Shown in pieces: positions 1-8,281 of a stretch of DNA of 64,000 bases. A program made the translations under genes and the position numbers. Position 1 is the stretch's first letter. Each line of letters starts with the position of its first letter. The notes beneath the pieces were generated by a model that saw only the letters and a list, made by a program, of their open reading frames with translations, was not told the DNA's origin and searched no databases. The stretch lies in contig DATMSB010000062.1 in the NCBI GenBank assembly GCA_035565615.1, positions 28,590 through 92,589 of the forward strand, given 5' to 3'. The DNA comes from Vulgatibacter sp035565615. GTDB taxonomy: Bacteria > Myxococcota > Myxococcia > Myxococcales > Vulgatibacteraceae.

Positions 1-2
1 TC

Positions 3-440
3 GCCGTGGGCGGGAAGGACAAGGCGCGGCTGCGCCGCCTCTGGGTGGACGTCCTGGGCCTCGAGCCCGCCGGGACATACCGCAGCGAGCGGGAGAACGT
101 GGACGAGGACATCACCGTCCTCGGCACGGGCCCCTTCCGCGTCGAGGTCGACCTGATGCAGCCGATCGATCCCGACAAGAAACCGAGGGTGGACGAGCCG
201 GCGCTGAACCACGTCGGCCTCTGGGTGGACGACCTGCACGCGGCGGTGGCCGAGCTGGAGGCGCAGGGCATGCGGTTCACGCCCGGCGGCATCCGCAAGG
301 GCGCGGCGGGCCACGACGTCTGCTTCATCCACCCCAAGGGCAGCGAGGCGTCGCCGCTCTGCGGAGAGGGCGTGCTCATCGAGCTGGTGCAGGCGCCGCC
401 GGAGGTGATCGCCGCCTTCGACGCCGCCGCCGGGAGCTGA
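3..440 (+). CDS. VOC (glyoxalase-fold) family protein, 5' end outside window
   Basis: The frame is open from the first bases, so the N-terminus is cut off by the window edge. What remains (about 145 residues) is the second half of a vicinal-oxygen-chelate protein. It has the segment NHVGLWVDDL, typical of the metal-binding His plus beta strand of the second beta-alpha-beta-beta-beta module, followed by a helix (AVAELEAQG) and a Glu-containing last strand (VLIELVQAP). The layout resembles methylmalonyl-CoA epimerase and lactoylglutathione lyase. The ending LIELVQ is common in epimerases, so methylmalonyl-CoA epimerase is the best guess, but substrate cannot be decided from this fragment. No terminator is obvious in the 195 bases that follow, and I see no gene there. 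Confidence 0.7.
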   Translation, partial: AVGGKDKARLRRLWVDVLGLEPAGTYRSERENVDEDITVLGTGPFRVEVDLMQPIDPDKKPRVDEPALNHVGLWVDDLHAAVAELEAQGMRFTPGGIRKGAAGHDVCFIHPKGSEASPLCGEGVLIELVQAPPEVIAAFDAAAGS

Positions 441-635
441 CGGCGCCTCGCGCACGTTCGCCTTCCGACCACGCGGTCACGCCGCCTCCCGCCCCGCTCG
501 CCCGGCCCAGAGGGGAGCCCGCTCCGTCGGGGGAGCTGCGGCAGGCGGGCTGCGATCACCGGTCGGCCGCGCCCGCGAAGCGCCGCATGACCGGCGTCAT
601 ATCCGTCGCGACGAGAACACTCCATCCTCCGCGGC

Positions 636-2063
636 GTGCGAGTCGACCCGCCACGCGCCGCGCCCGCCACCCCCCACCTCCATGCCCGTGATCTTGCGCG
701 CCGCTGGCTGATCCTGGCCGCGTCCAGCCTGCTGCTCTCCGGCCTGCTGGCGCTGCTGCTCGCCGCCGCCCGCACCCCCTTCCTGGACGCCCTCGTCCAA
801 GACCCGCTCTTCTTCCGGCGGGGCCTGGTGGTCCACGTCGACCTCGCCCTCCTGGTCTGGATCTATGCCTGCGTCGCCGCGCTCTTCGCGCTGGTGCCGG
901 CCCGGCGCGCGCCGGGTCCGGGCGCCCGCATCTCGCCCGCCTTCGGCCTCGCCGGGGTGATGCTGCTGGTGGTGTCGGCGGGCACCGGCGGCTCCCAACC
1001 GATCCTCGCCAACTACGTGCCGGTGATCGATCACCCGCTCTTCCTCGCGGGCCTGGGCACATTCGCCTTCGGCGTCGTCCTCGCCTTCGCGGATCGCCGG
1101 CTCCTCCCCCGGGCCGAGGCGCCGCACGGCGTCGTCGACCTCCCCGACGCCGCCCGCGTCGCCCTGCGCACCGCCGCCCTCGCGGTCTTCGCCGCGCTGC
1201 TCTGCTTCGCGGGATCGTGGGTCTCGACCTCGCGGCGGCTCTCCCCCGAGGCCTACTACGAGAACCTCTTCTGGGGTGGCGGCCACGTGCTGCAGGTGGC
1301 GAGCGTCGCCGCCATGTGCGGCGCCTGGCTCCTCCTCCTCCAGCCGGTCGCGAAGAGGGAGATCCTCTCCCGCCGCGCCGCCTCCCTCCTCTTCGGCGCC
1401 CTGCTCCTCCCCGCTCTCGGCGCGCCGCTCCTCGCCCTGCAGGGGCCCGCGTCGCCCTGGTATCGGATCGGCTTCACCCGGCTGATGCAGTGGGGGATCT
1501 TCCCGGCGACGCTGGTGGTGATGTTCGCCTGCGCGGCGGCGGCGGTGCGGTCTCGGGCGCGCCTCTCGGACGGCAGGGTCGTCGGCTTCGTCACCAGCGC
1601 CGCCCTCACGCTCCTGGGCTTCGCCCTGGGCGCGATGATCCGCGGCTCGAACACCATGGTGCCCGCCCACTACCACGCCGCCATCGGCGCGGTGACGGCC
1701 TCGTTCATGGCGGCGGCGTACCCGATCCTGGAGCGGCTGGGGATCCGGATCGCGTGGCCCGGCCTCGCCCGGGTGCAGCCCGCCGTCTTCGGCGCGGGCC
1801 AGGCGATCTTCGCCCTGGGCTTCGGGATCGCCGGCCTCTTCGGGATGAGCCGCAAGGTCTATGGCGCCGAGCAGTTGGAGCGGTCGCTGCCCGAGTCGAT
1901 CGGCCTCGCGGTGATGGGGGCGGGCGGCCTCGTCGCCGCGGCCGGCGGCATCGCCTTTCTCACCGTCTTCCTCGTCTCCTGGCGCCGGGCCGCGGTGCGG
2001 GAGGCGGCTGGCAGGAGCGAAGCATGGATCCCCGAGACCGGAAGCACCCCATCCAGAAGCTGA
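636..2063 (+). CDS. Heme-copper-oxidase subunit I-like membrane protein lacking most CuB ligands
   Basis: A 475-residue polytopic membrane protein with about 12 hydrophobic helices. It keeps histidines at positions typical of heme-copper oxidase subunit I: HVDLALLVW in the low-spin heme helix, GGHVLQ in the helix that normally carries the first CuB histidine, and AHYHAAIG for the heme pair near the C-terminus. The adjacent His-His motif of the next helix is absent (the corresponding stretch reads YRIGFTRLMQW), so a complete CuB site is unlikely. It probably binds heme and serves as an electron-transfer or structural partner of the catalytic subunit encoded at 2723. GTG start chosen because it opens the frame ahead of the first membrane helix. 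First gene of a tight cluster; its last 40 bases overlap the next small gene. Confidence 0.7.
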   Translation: MRVDPPRAAPATPHLHARDLARRWLILAASSLLLSGLLALLLAAARTPFLDALVQDPLFFRRGLVVHVDLALLVWIYACVAALFALVPARRAPGPGARISPAFGLAGVMLLVVSAGTGGSQPILANYVPVIDHPLFLAGLGTFAFGVVLAFADRRLLPRAEAPHGVVDLPDAARVALRTAALAVFAALLCFAGSWVSTSRRLSPEAYYENLFWGGGHVLQVASVAAMCGAWLLLLQPVAKREILSRRAASLLFGALLLPALGAPLLALQGPASPWYRIGFTRLMQWGIFPATLVVMFACAAAAVRSRARLSDGRVVGFVTSAALTLLGFALGAMIRGSNTMVPAHYHAAIGAVTASFMAAAYPILERLGIRIAWPGLARVQPAVFGAGQAIFALGFGIAGLFGMSRKVYGAEQLERSLPESIGLAVMGAGGLVAAAGGIAFLTVFLVSWRRAAVREAAGRSEAWIPETGSTPSRS

Positions 2064-2173
2064 TGGACAACCCCTGGCTGCTGCTCGCCCTGGGCGTCCT
2101 CGTCCCCTTCCTCTCCTACACCGTGTGGGGATGGCTGGAGCTCGCCTCCGTCGCCCCCGCCACCCTGCCCTGA
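2024..2173 (+). CDS. Small single-helix subunit of the heme-copper cluster
   Basis: A 49-residue protein with ATG start preceded by GGAGCGA, overlapping the end of the upstream membrane protein in another frame and ending 10 bases before the CuA subunit. It has a basic N-terminus (DPRDRKHPIQK) and one hydrophobic helix (about residues 18-40, LLLALGVLVPFLSYTVWGWL). Small one-helix subunits are common in bacterial heme-copper oxidases. The position between two oxidase genes and the clear ribosome site support a real gene; the function is otherwise unknown. Confidence 0.6.
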   Translation: MDPRDRKHPIQKLMDNPWLLLALGVLVPFLSYTVWGWLELASVAPATLP

Positions 2174-2183
2174 GGGGATCGAC

Positions 2184-2708
2184 ATGAGCATCCACGTACC
2201 GGAAGAAGGTTGGCTCCGCGCCCCCACCGGCGGCGAGCGGCTGTGGATCGGCCTCGCCCTCGCGTGGTGCGTGATCCTCTCGCTGGCCATGCCGTACTGG
2301 CACTTCAAGGGGAAGCAGAACAGCACCGGCGAGTCGTACCGCGTCTCCGCGACCGCCTTCATGGAGCGGGTGAACCGCTTCGTCGCCGCGTACCAGGTGG
2401 GCGAGGAGAAGGGCGTCCCCATCGTGGAGCCGCCCCCCGGCAGCGACGTGTACCTGCAGGCCTCGATGTGGCGGTGGCACCCGATCCTCAAGCTGAAGGA
2501 GGGGCAGTCCTACCGGATCCACGTGTCGTCGACGGATCTGCAGCACGGCTTCTCGCTGCTGCCGATGAACATGAACTTCCAGGTGCTCCCCGGCTACGAC
2601 CACGTGCTCACCGTGACGCCGACGTCGAAGGGCGAGTTCACCATCGTCTGCAACGAGTTCTGCGGGATCGCCCACCACGCCATGACCGGGAAGATCCTGG
2701 TCGATTGA
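2184..2708 (+). CDS. CuA-containing subunit II of a heme-copper oxidase / NO reductase
   Basis: A 174-residue protein with one N-terminal membrane anchor (about residues 20-40) and a periplasmic cupredoxin domain. The CuA ligands are all present: His121 (in QHGF), Cys156 and Cys160 in CNEFCG, His164 and Met167 in the AHHAM segment. Subunit II proteins of this short, one-helix kind go with B-type oxidases and with the CuA-type nitric oxide reductases. It should take electrons from a periplasmic cytochrome c or copper protein and pass them to the catalytic subunit encoded 14 bases downstream. Confidence 0.88.
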   Translation: MSIHVPEEGWLRAPTGGERLWIGLALAWCVILSLAMPYWHFKGKQNSTGESYRVSATAFMERVNRFVAAYQVGEEKGVPIVEPPPGSDVYLQASMWRWHPILKLKEGQSYRIHVSSTDLQHGFSLLPMNMNFQVLPGYDHVLTVTPTSKGEFTIVCNEFCGIAHHAMTGKILVD

Positions 2709-2722
2709 GAGCGAGGACGCAC

Positions 2723-4327
2723 ATGTCTACCGTCAGCATCGGAGCCACCCCCGGCTCCATCCCCGTCGACACGCCGGCGCCCAGGCGCAACCACGCGCCG
2801 GGCATGGTGAGAACGTGTGAGACCACGGGACTCCCCGTGTGCTCCATCGCGGAGCGGTTCATCCGCTTGAACGCGGTCGCCGCCGTGGTCTTCCTCCTGG
2901 TCGGCGCGATCTGCGCGCTGCTCCTCGCGCTCACGCGCTGGCCCGCGGTCCACCTCCTCGATTCGGTCTGGTACTACCGGATCCTCACGGCCCACGGCCT
3001 GAACATGCTGATCTTCTGGATCATCTTCATGGAGATCGGGATCCTCTACTTCGCGTCCACGAGCCTCCTCGGCTCCCGGCTCGCGTCGAAGGGGTTGGCG
3101 GTCGCGTCGTTCGGGCTGATGGCCGTCGGGGCGCTCGTCACCAACTGGGCGATCTTCTTCTCGCAGCAGGCGGACGTGCTGATGACATCGTACGTGCCCC
3201 TGCGCGCCCACCCGGCCTTCTACGGCGGCATCCTGGCGTTCGCGGTCGGAGCGCTCCTCGGGGTGGTGGACTTCTTCGCTACCCTCTACGTCGCAAAGCG
3301 GGACCGGACCTACGAGGGCTCGGTGCCCCTGGTCACCTTCGGCGCCACCGCCGCCGCGATCATCGCCGTGGTGACGATCCTCCACGGCGCCATCGCGCTC
3401 ATCCCGGCGTTCACCTGGTCGCTCGGGCTCAACGAGGCGCCGGATGCCGGCTGGTACCGGATCATGTGGTGGGGCCTCGGGCACCAGAGCCAGCAGATCA
3501 ACGTCACCGCCATGGTGTCGGTCTGGTACCTCCTCGGCACCCTCACCGTGGGTGCGAAGCCGCTCAACCAGGCGGTGTGCAGGGGCGCCTTCGTCCTCTA
3601 CATCCTCTTCATCAACCTCGCCTCCGCCCACCACATCCTGGTGGATCCCGGCGTGGGGGCGAGCTGGAAGATCTGGAACACCTCCTACGCGATGTACCTC
3701 GCGGTCCTCGCCTCGCTGATCCACGGGTTCACCGTGCCGGCGTCCATCGAGGTGGCGCTGCGCAAGAAGGGCCACACCAAGGGGCTCTTCGGCTGGCTCG
3801 CCAAGGCGCCCTGGAAGAACCCGGGCTTCTCCGCCTTCTTCCTGTCGCTGCTCATCTTCGGCTTCATCGGCGGCATCACCGGCGTGACGCTGGGCACCCA
3901 GCAGATCAACATCATCGCCCACAACACCCTGCGCATCCCCGGCCACTTCCACGCCACGGTGGTGGGCGGCACCAGCCTCGCCTTCATGGGCCTCGCCTAC
4001 TACGTGGTGCCCCTGATCTTCCGCCGCGAGTACCCGATGCGCTGGCTCGCGAGGCTGCAGCCCTACCTCTTCGGCGGGGGGATCCTCCTCCTGTCCATGG
4101 GCATGTCGTTCGCGGGCTCCTACGGCGTCCCCCGCCGGCACTGGGACATCGAGTTCACCGGCGCCCAGTTCTCCGCCGGCTTCGACGCCGGCGCCCACCT
4201 GATGCTCGGCGTGATGGGCGTGGGCGGCGTCGTCGCCTTCATCGGCCTCCTCGCCTTCATCCTCCTCACGGTGTGGGCGGTCTTCCTCGGCAAGCGGATC
4301 GAGGATCGCCCCATGACGCCCTGGTAG
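2723..4327 (+). CDS. Catalytic heme-copper subunit I, probable nitric oxide reductase (eNOR-like)
   Basis: A 534-residue polytopic protein. Histidines typical of heme-copper catalytic subunits are present: His91 (AHGLNM) in the low-spin heme helix, His254 in GHQSQQ plus His303-His304 for CuB, and His408/His410 in GHFHATV for the hemes. In oxygen-reducing A and B families the motif at His254 reads HPEVY or HPxVY and the Tyr four residues on is cross-linked to the CuB His; here that residue is Gln. Loss of this Tyr is a hallmark of nitric oxide reductases derived from oxidases. With a CuA partner, a nearby nos cluster and a Crp/Fnr gene, NO reduction is the best prediction, but it is inference. 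ATG at 2723; the family usually has 450-600 residues. Confidence 0.8.
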   Translation: MSTVSIGATPGSIPVDTPAPRRNHAPGMVRTCETTGLPVCSIAERFIRLNAVAAVVFLLVGAICALLLALTRWPAVHLLDSVWYYRILTAHGLNMLIFWIIFMEIGILYFASTSLLGSRLASKGLAVASFGLMAVGALVTNWAIFFSQQADVLMTSYVPLRAHPAFYGGILAFAVGALLGVVDFFATLYVAKRDRTYEGSVPLVTFGATAAAIIAVVTILHGAIALIPAFTWSLGLNEAPDAGWYRIMWWGLGHQSQQINVTAMVSVWYLLGTLTVGAKPLNQAVCRGAFVLYILFINLASAHHILVDPGVGASWKIWNTSYAMYLAVLASLIHGFTVPASIEVALRKKGHTKGLFGWLAKAPWKNPGFSAFFLSLLIFGFIGGITGVTLGTQQINIIAHNTLRIPGHFHATVVGGTSLAFMGLAYYVVPLIFRREYPMRWLARLQPYLFGGGILLLSMGMSFAGSYGVPRRHWDIEFTGAQFSAGFDAGAHLMLGVMGVGGVVAFIGLLAFILLTVWAVFLGKRIEDRPMTPW

Positions 4328-4341
4328 CGAAAGGAACGACC

Positions 4342-4500
4342 ATGAAGCCCGTCGAAGACATCCGGCGCCAGCAGCAGGAGAACGCCGACGATCACCACGC
4401 CCCCGGCACCCTGGTCCTCACCCTCGTCCTTCTGGCCTCCTTCGCCATCTACTACTTCGCCAACTGGAAGGCCCTGGCCGACGTATGGCACGTGCGGTGA
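4342..4500 (+). CDS. Small one-helix oxidase subunit (subunit IIa-like)
   Basis: A 52-residue protein starting at an ATG preceded by AAAGGAA. It has a charged N-terminus (DIRRQQQENADDHH) and a single hydrophobic helix from about residue 22 to 42. This is the layout of the small CoxIIa-type subunits that accompany B-family oxidases. It follows the catalytic subunit by 14 bases and overlaps the next gene by 16, so it clearly belongs to the same transcript. No enzymatic role is expected; it probably stabilises the complex. Confidence 0.65.
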   Translation: MKPVEDIRRQQQENADDHHAPGTLVLTLVLLASFAIYYFANWKALADVWHVR

Positions 4501-5474
4501 GAGGGACCGGGCCCGCGCGCGGGGCGGATCCCGCCCCTCCCGCGGGCCCGCTGCTGGGGAGGGTGGTCGAGTTCTTCTCCGGCTGGCAGTTCGCCGCCTT
4601 CGCCCTGGCGGCGATCCTCGTCTACGAGCTCTTCGTGGTGGGGATGCTATTTGCGCCGGTGACGGACGACGCCTTCGGGCGGTTCGCAGAGGACTTCAAG
4701 ACCTGGTGCTTCGGCTGGGATCCGGCCACCGGCGAGTCCCAGCCGATGTACCTGGTGCTGATGCTCTCGGAGCCGCTGGTGCTGGGGATCGTGCTGGCGG
4801 TCGTGTTCTGGAAGCCGCTGCGGGAGGTCCTGGCCACGCCGCGGCGCCTCCTGCCCCATGCGCTGGCCGGGGCCGTGCTCACCCTCGGGGCGATCCCCGT
4901 CCTGGTGTCGCTCGCCCCCGAGGAGGCGCCGGGGGGAGAGCTGCCCTTTCCCGCCGAGCGGCTGCGCACCGCCCACGAGCCGCCGTCCTTCGCGCTGGTC
5001 GACCACGAGGGGAGAGAGGTCTCCCTCGAGGCGCTGCAGGGGAGGGTGGTGCTCCTCACCGGCGTCTACGCCTCCTGCGCGTTCACCTGCCCGATGATCC
5101 TCGGCCAGGCGAGGCGCGCGGTGGAGGCGTTGCCCGAGGCGCAGCGGGGCGAGGTGACGGTGGTCGCCGTCACCCTGGATCCGCGGACGGACACGCCGCA
5201 GATCCTCGCCAGGATGGCCGCCGCCCAGGGCGTCTCGGCGCCCGGGTTCCGGCTGGCCACGGGGGATCCGGAGGTCGTCGAGCGCCTCCTGGACCGGATG
5301 GGCATCGAGCGCCGGCGGGATCCCGCCACCGGCGTCATCGATCACTCCAACCTCTTCCTCGTGGTGGATCGGAGGGGTAAGATGGCCTACAGGTTCACCT
5401 TGGGTGAAAGGCAGGAGCGGTGGCTCCAGACCGCGCTCGGCCTCCTCGTCGCCGAGGAAGGGACGGTAGGATGA
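4485..5474 (+). CDS. SCO1/SenC-type copper chaperone with an extra membrane domain
   Basis: A 329-residue protein. The first half carries about three membrane helices (around residues 30-55, 88-108 and 122-145), and the second half is a thioredoxin-fold SCO domain. The copper ligands of SCO are visible: Cys198 and Cys202 in CAFTC, and His287 in IDHSN. SCO proteins metallate or reduce the CuA site of oxidase subunit II, fitting the CuA gene two genes upstream. Most SCO proteins have one membrane anchor, so the three-helix N-terminal part is unusual. A GTG at 4497 that overlaps the preceding stop is an alternative start; the choice hardly changes the product. Confidence 0.85.
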   Translation: MARAVRGTGPARGADPAPPAGPLLGRVVEFFSGWQFAAFALAAILVYELFVVGMLFAPVTDDAFGRFAEDFKTWCFGWDPATGESQPMYLVLMLSEPLVLGIVLAVVFWKPLREVLATPRRLLPHALAGAVLTLGAIPVLVSLAPEEAPGGELPFPAERLRTAHEPPSFALVDHEGREVSLEALQGRVVLLTGVYASCAFTCPMILGQARRAVEALPEAQRGEVTVVAVTLDPRTDTPQILARMAAAQGVSAPGFRLATGDPEVVERLLDRMGIERRRDPATGVIDHSNLFLVVDRRGKMAYRFTLGERQERWLQTALGLLVAEEGTVG

Positions 5475-7585
5475 GGCGCGCGTCGGAAGCCCACCCGGAG
5501 CCGCCGCCGCGGGGGCACGCGATCCTCTCGCGGCTGTACGGCGGGATCGAGCGGCTCGATCGGCTCGTGGAGCAGGTGGCCCCCGCCTCCCTGAACCCGC
5601 TGGCCCAGACTGGCGCCATCGCCAACGCGGCGTTCCTCGTCGCGACGATCACCGGGGTGGTCCTCCTGCCCTGGTACTCCCCAAGCGTGCACACCGCCTT
5701 CGAGTCGGTGGAGGCCATGTCGCGCCAGCCGTGGACGGCGGGCCTCCTGCGCTCGCTCCACCGGCTCTCCTCCGACGTCACGCTCCTCTTCGCGATCCTC
5801 CACGGCGTGCGGCTCTTCCTGGCGGGGCGCTTCGGCGGCCCCCGCAAGGTCGCCTGGGTGACGGGCGTGATCTTGATCGGCACCCTCGTCTTCGTCGGTT
5901 GGCTCGGCTACTGGCTGGTCTGGGATCAGCGCGCGCAGAGCGTCGCCCTCGGCACGGCGCGGATGGCGGACGGCCTCCCCATCTTCGCCGATCCCCTCTC
6001 GCGCTCCTTCCTCACCAACGAGGGCGTCAACTCGCTGCTCTTCTTCGTCGTCTTCTTCCTCCACATGCTGGTGCCGCTGGCGATGGGGGCGCTCCTCTGG
6101 CTGCACATCAGCCACCTCTCCCGCTCGCGCTTCCTCCCCGCGCGCCCCCTGGCGATCTGGCTGGGGATCACCCTGCTGGTCGCCGCCGCGATCGAGCCGG
6201 CGAGGAGCGCGGGCGCCGCCGATCTGCTCCGGCCGGCGGCGGCGTTCACCATCGACTCGTTCTTCCTCTTCCCGCTCCTCCTCACGGATCGGCTCTCCGG
6301 GGCGGCGCTGTGGGCGATCTTCGCCGTGGGCGGGCTCGTCGTCGCCTCGGTGCCCTGGTGGCTCTCCCGCGGGCGGGCGCCGGCGGCGGTGGTCGACACC
6401 GATCGCTGCAACGGCTGCACCCACTGCGCGCAGGACTGCCCATACGACGCCATCCGCATGGTGCCCCGCACCGACGGGCGGCAGTGGACCCTGCAGGCGG
6501 AGGTGGACGAGTCCCGCTGCGTGGGCTGCGGGATCTGCGCGGGCTCCTGCGATCCCGGCGGCATCGCCCTGCCCCAGCTCCCGGTGGTGGACCAGCGCAA
6601 GCGGATCGAGGGCTGGATCGAGCAGGCCCTCTCGGCGGGGGGATCGCCGCGCATCGCCTTCGTCTGCGCGTCGTCCGCCGGCGCCGGCCTGCGAATCGAT
6701 CCCGAGACCGGCCGCTGCGACGACCTGCCGGAGCATCGGGTGATGGCGATCCCCTGCACCGGGTGGGTGCAGCGCTTCACCCTGGAGCGGGCGGTGCGCA
6801 GGGGCGCCGCCGGCGTGCTGGTGGTCGGCTGTGGCCCCGTGGAACCCCACTTCCGCGAGGGGGTCGAGTGGACCGCCCGGCGCCTCGAGGGGGAGAGGGA
6901 GCCGGCGCTGCGGCGGGAGAAGATCGACGCCGATCGCGTTCGCTTCGTCACGCTGGATCGGTCGCGGGCCGGCGAGCTGCGCCGCGTGGCCGAGGACGTG
7001 CGGCCGGCGCCCCCCGCGAAGGCGCCCGGGCGGCGCCGGTGGGCCGGGGCCGCCACGTTGGCGGCGGCGGTCGGCACGGTGGTGGCGGTGGGATCGGACC
7101 TCCCCTACGCCGCGCCGCCTCCGGGCACCGAGCTCGTCGTCTCGTTCAAGCACCCGGGGCGCCTCGGCGAGCGCTGCCGCCCGATCGACGAGGCCGAGAA
7201 GGCGCGGCTGCCGCCGCACATGCGGCGGGACGAGGTCTGCGATCGCAGCCGCTCGCCGGTCCGGCTCCGGGTGGTGGTGGACGGCGAGCCGATCCTGCAG
7301 CGGGCCTACGAGCCGCGGGGGTTGCGCTCCGACGGCAACAGCGTGGCGGTGGAGCGGATCCCCGTCGAGCCGGGCGAGCATCGGGTGGAGGTGTCGCTCG
7401 GGGACGGTCCGGATCCCGAGGAGTGGAACCTGGTCGACGCCCGCGAGGTCCGCATGAGGGCCGGTGAGCGCGCGGTGGTCCTCTACGATCGGGTCTCGGG
7501 TTTCTCCTGGCACGCCGCGCCCGACGGGCAGATGGCCGGGCCGGCGATCGGCGGCGCGCTCGAGCCGCGACCGGAGGCGGGGTGA
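5471..7585 (+). CDS. Cytochrome b / 8Fe ferredoxin / MvhD-like multidomain membrane redox protein
   Basis: A 704-residue protein in apparent domain order. (1) A cytochrome b6-like membrane domain (about residues 25-295) has paired helix histidines (LHRLSSD and LHGVRLF; FLHMLVP and LHISHL) expected to hold two hemes. (2) A two-cluster ferredoxin domain (about 305-375) has CNGCTHCAQDCP and CVGCGICAGSCDP. (3) An MvhD/HdrA-linked domain (about 385-520) is recognisable from FVCASS, IPCTGW and VVGCGPVEPHF. (4) A membrane helix (about 525-540) precedes a C-terminal beta-rich domain. The MvhD part has only some of the cysteines that hold the [2Fe-2S] cluster in hydrogenase-linked homologues. It overlaps the SCO gene by 4 bases, so it is likely an electron-transfer partner of the NO-reductase-like complex; the donor is unknown. 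Confidence 0.75.
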   Translation: MRRASEAHPEPPPRGHAILSRLYGGIERLDRLVEQVAPASLNPLAQTGAIANAAFLVATITGVVLLPWYSPSVHTAFESVEAMSRQPWTAGLLRSLHRLSSDVTLLFAILHGVRLFLAGRFGGPRKVAWVTGVILIGTLVFVGWLGYWLVWDQRAQSVALGTARMADGLPIFADPLSRSFLTNEGVNSLLFFVVFFLHMLVPLAMGALLWLHISHLSRSRFLPARPLAIWLGITLLVAAAIEPARSAGAADLLRPAAAFTIDSFFLFPLLLTDRLSGAALWAIFAVGGLVVASVPWWLSRGRAPAAVVDTDRCNGCTHCAQDCPYDAIRMVPRTDGRQWTLQAEVDESRCVGCGICAGSCDPGGIALPQLPVVDQRKRIEGWIEQALSAGGSPRIAFVCASSAGAGLRIDPETGRCDDLPEHRVMAIPCTGWVQRFTLERAVRRGAAGVLVVGCGPVEPHFREGVEWTARRLEGEREPALRREKIDADRVRFVTLDRSRAGELRRVAEDVRPAPPAKAPGRRRWAGAATLAAAVGTVVAVGSDLPYAAPPPGTELVVSFKHPGRLGERCRPIDEAEKARLPPHMRRDEVCDRSRSPVRLRVVVDGEPILQRAYEPRGLRSDGNSVAVERIPVEPGEHRVEVSLGDGPDPEEWNLVDAREVRMRAGERAVVLYDRVSGFSWHAAPDGQMAGPAIGGALEPRPEAG

Positions 7586-7589
7586 TCGC

Positions 7590-8270
7590 TCAGGTTTCGG
7601 CGATCCGCTGGAGCTCCGCCGGCTTGCGGATCTGGATGCGCCCGCCCTGCGACGCGATCCACTCGTCGCGGGTCCAGCGGCTCATCACCCGGATGGTGGT
7701 CTCGACCGTGGTGCCGGCGAGGTCGGCGAGGTTCTGCCGGGTGAAGGAGCGCCCGATCCAGATCTCGCCGTTGCGGTTCACCCCGAACTTGTCGCCCATC
7801 CGAAGCAGCGAGGCCGCGAGCCGCGCCTCCACGGGCGCGGTGGCCAGGCGGAGGCGGGCGTTCCCCGCCTCGAGCAGCCGGGTCATCATGACGTCGAGGG
7901 TGCGGGCGGAGAGCTCCGGATGCCTGTCCATCACCTCCTTGTACCAGCCGCCCTCGATCTTCAGGCAGATGGTGGGCTCGAGCGCGATGGCGCTGGCGGG
8001 CATGGGCACGCCCCGCAAGACCGCCACCGCCGCGACCAGGTCGCCGGGGCCGAAGACGTCCAGGGTGAACTCGCGGCCGGCAGCCGCCTGCTTCACGATT
8101 CGCACCCGGCCGGTGAGCACACCGTAGACGGCGTCGCCGGGATCGCCCTGGTGGAAGAGGCGGTCGCCCGCCGTACACTCGAGGCGCGTCACCGGCGCGG
8201 CCTCCAGCTCCGCGTCAGATAGACCCTTGAGCAACGGAAAAGCGCGCCGAAGCTCGTTGGCGTGATTCAA
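7590..8270 (-). CDS. Crp/Fnr family transcription regulator
   Basis: A 226-residue regulator with a cyclic-nucleotide-binding fold (about residues 10-125, with the GD.LF.QGDPGDAVYGVL..GRVRI pattern) and a C-terminal winged helix (about 150-220; SFTRQNLADLAGTTVETTIRVMSRW is the recognition region). It has no N-terminal cysteine cluster, so it is not an oxygen-sensing Fe-S Fnr; it resembles the Dnr/Nnr and other heme- or ligand-sensing branches. The TTG start is chosen because GGAGGG lies 6 bases upstream and the length then fits the family. It converges with the NO-reductase cluster and follows the phosphopantetheinyl transferase on the same strand by 34 bases. Control of denitrification genes is inferred from position only. 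Confidence 0.85.
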   Translation of the reverse strand: MNHANELRRAFPLLKGLSDAELEAAPVTRLECTAGDRLFHQGDPGDAVYGVLTGRVRIVKQAAAGREFTLDVFGPGDLVAAVAVLRGVPMPASAIALEPTICLKIEGGWYKEVMDRHPELSARTLDVMMTRLLEAGNARLRLATAPVEARLAASLLRMGDKFGVNRNGEIWIGRSFTRQNLADLAGTTVETTIRVMSRWTRDEWIASQGGRIQIRKPAELQRIAET

Positions 8271-8281
8271 CCCGAACCCTC

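Noticed and set aside
636..2063. Functional cbb3-type oxidase subunit I
   Set aside because: The His-His pair of CuB is missing, and no ccoO or ccoP type cytochrome c genes are present.
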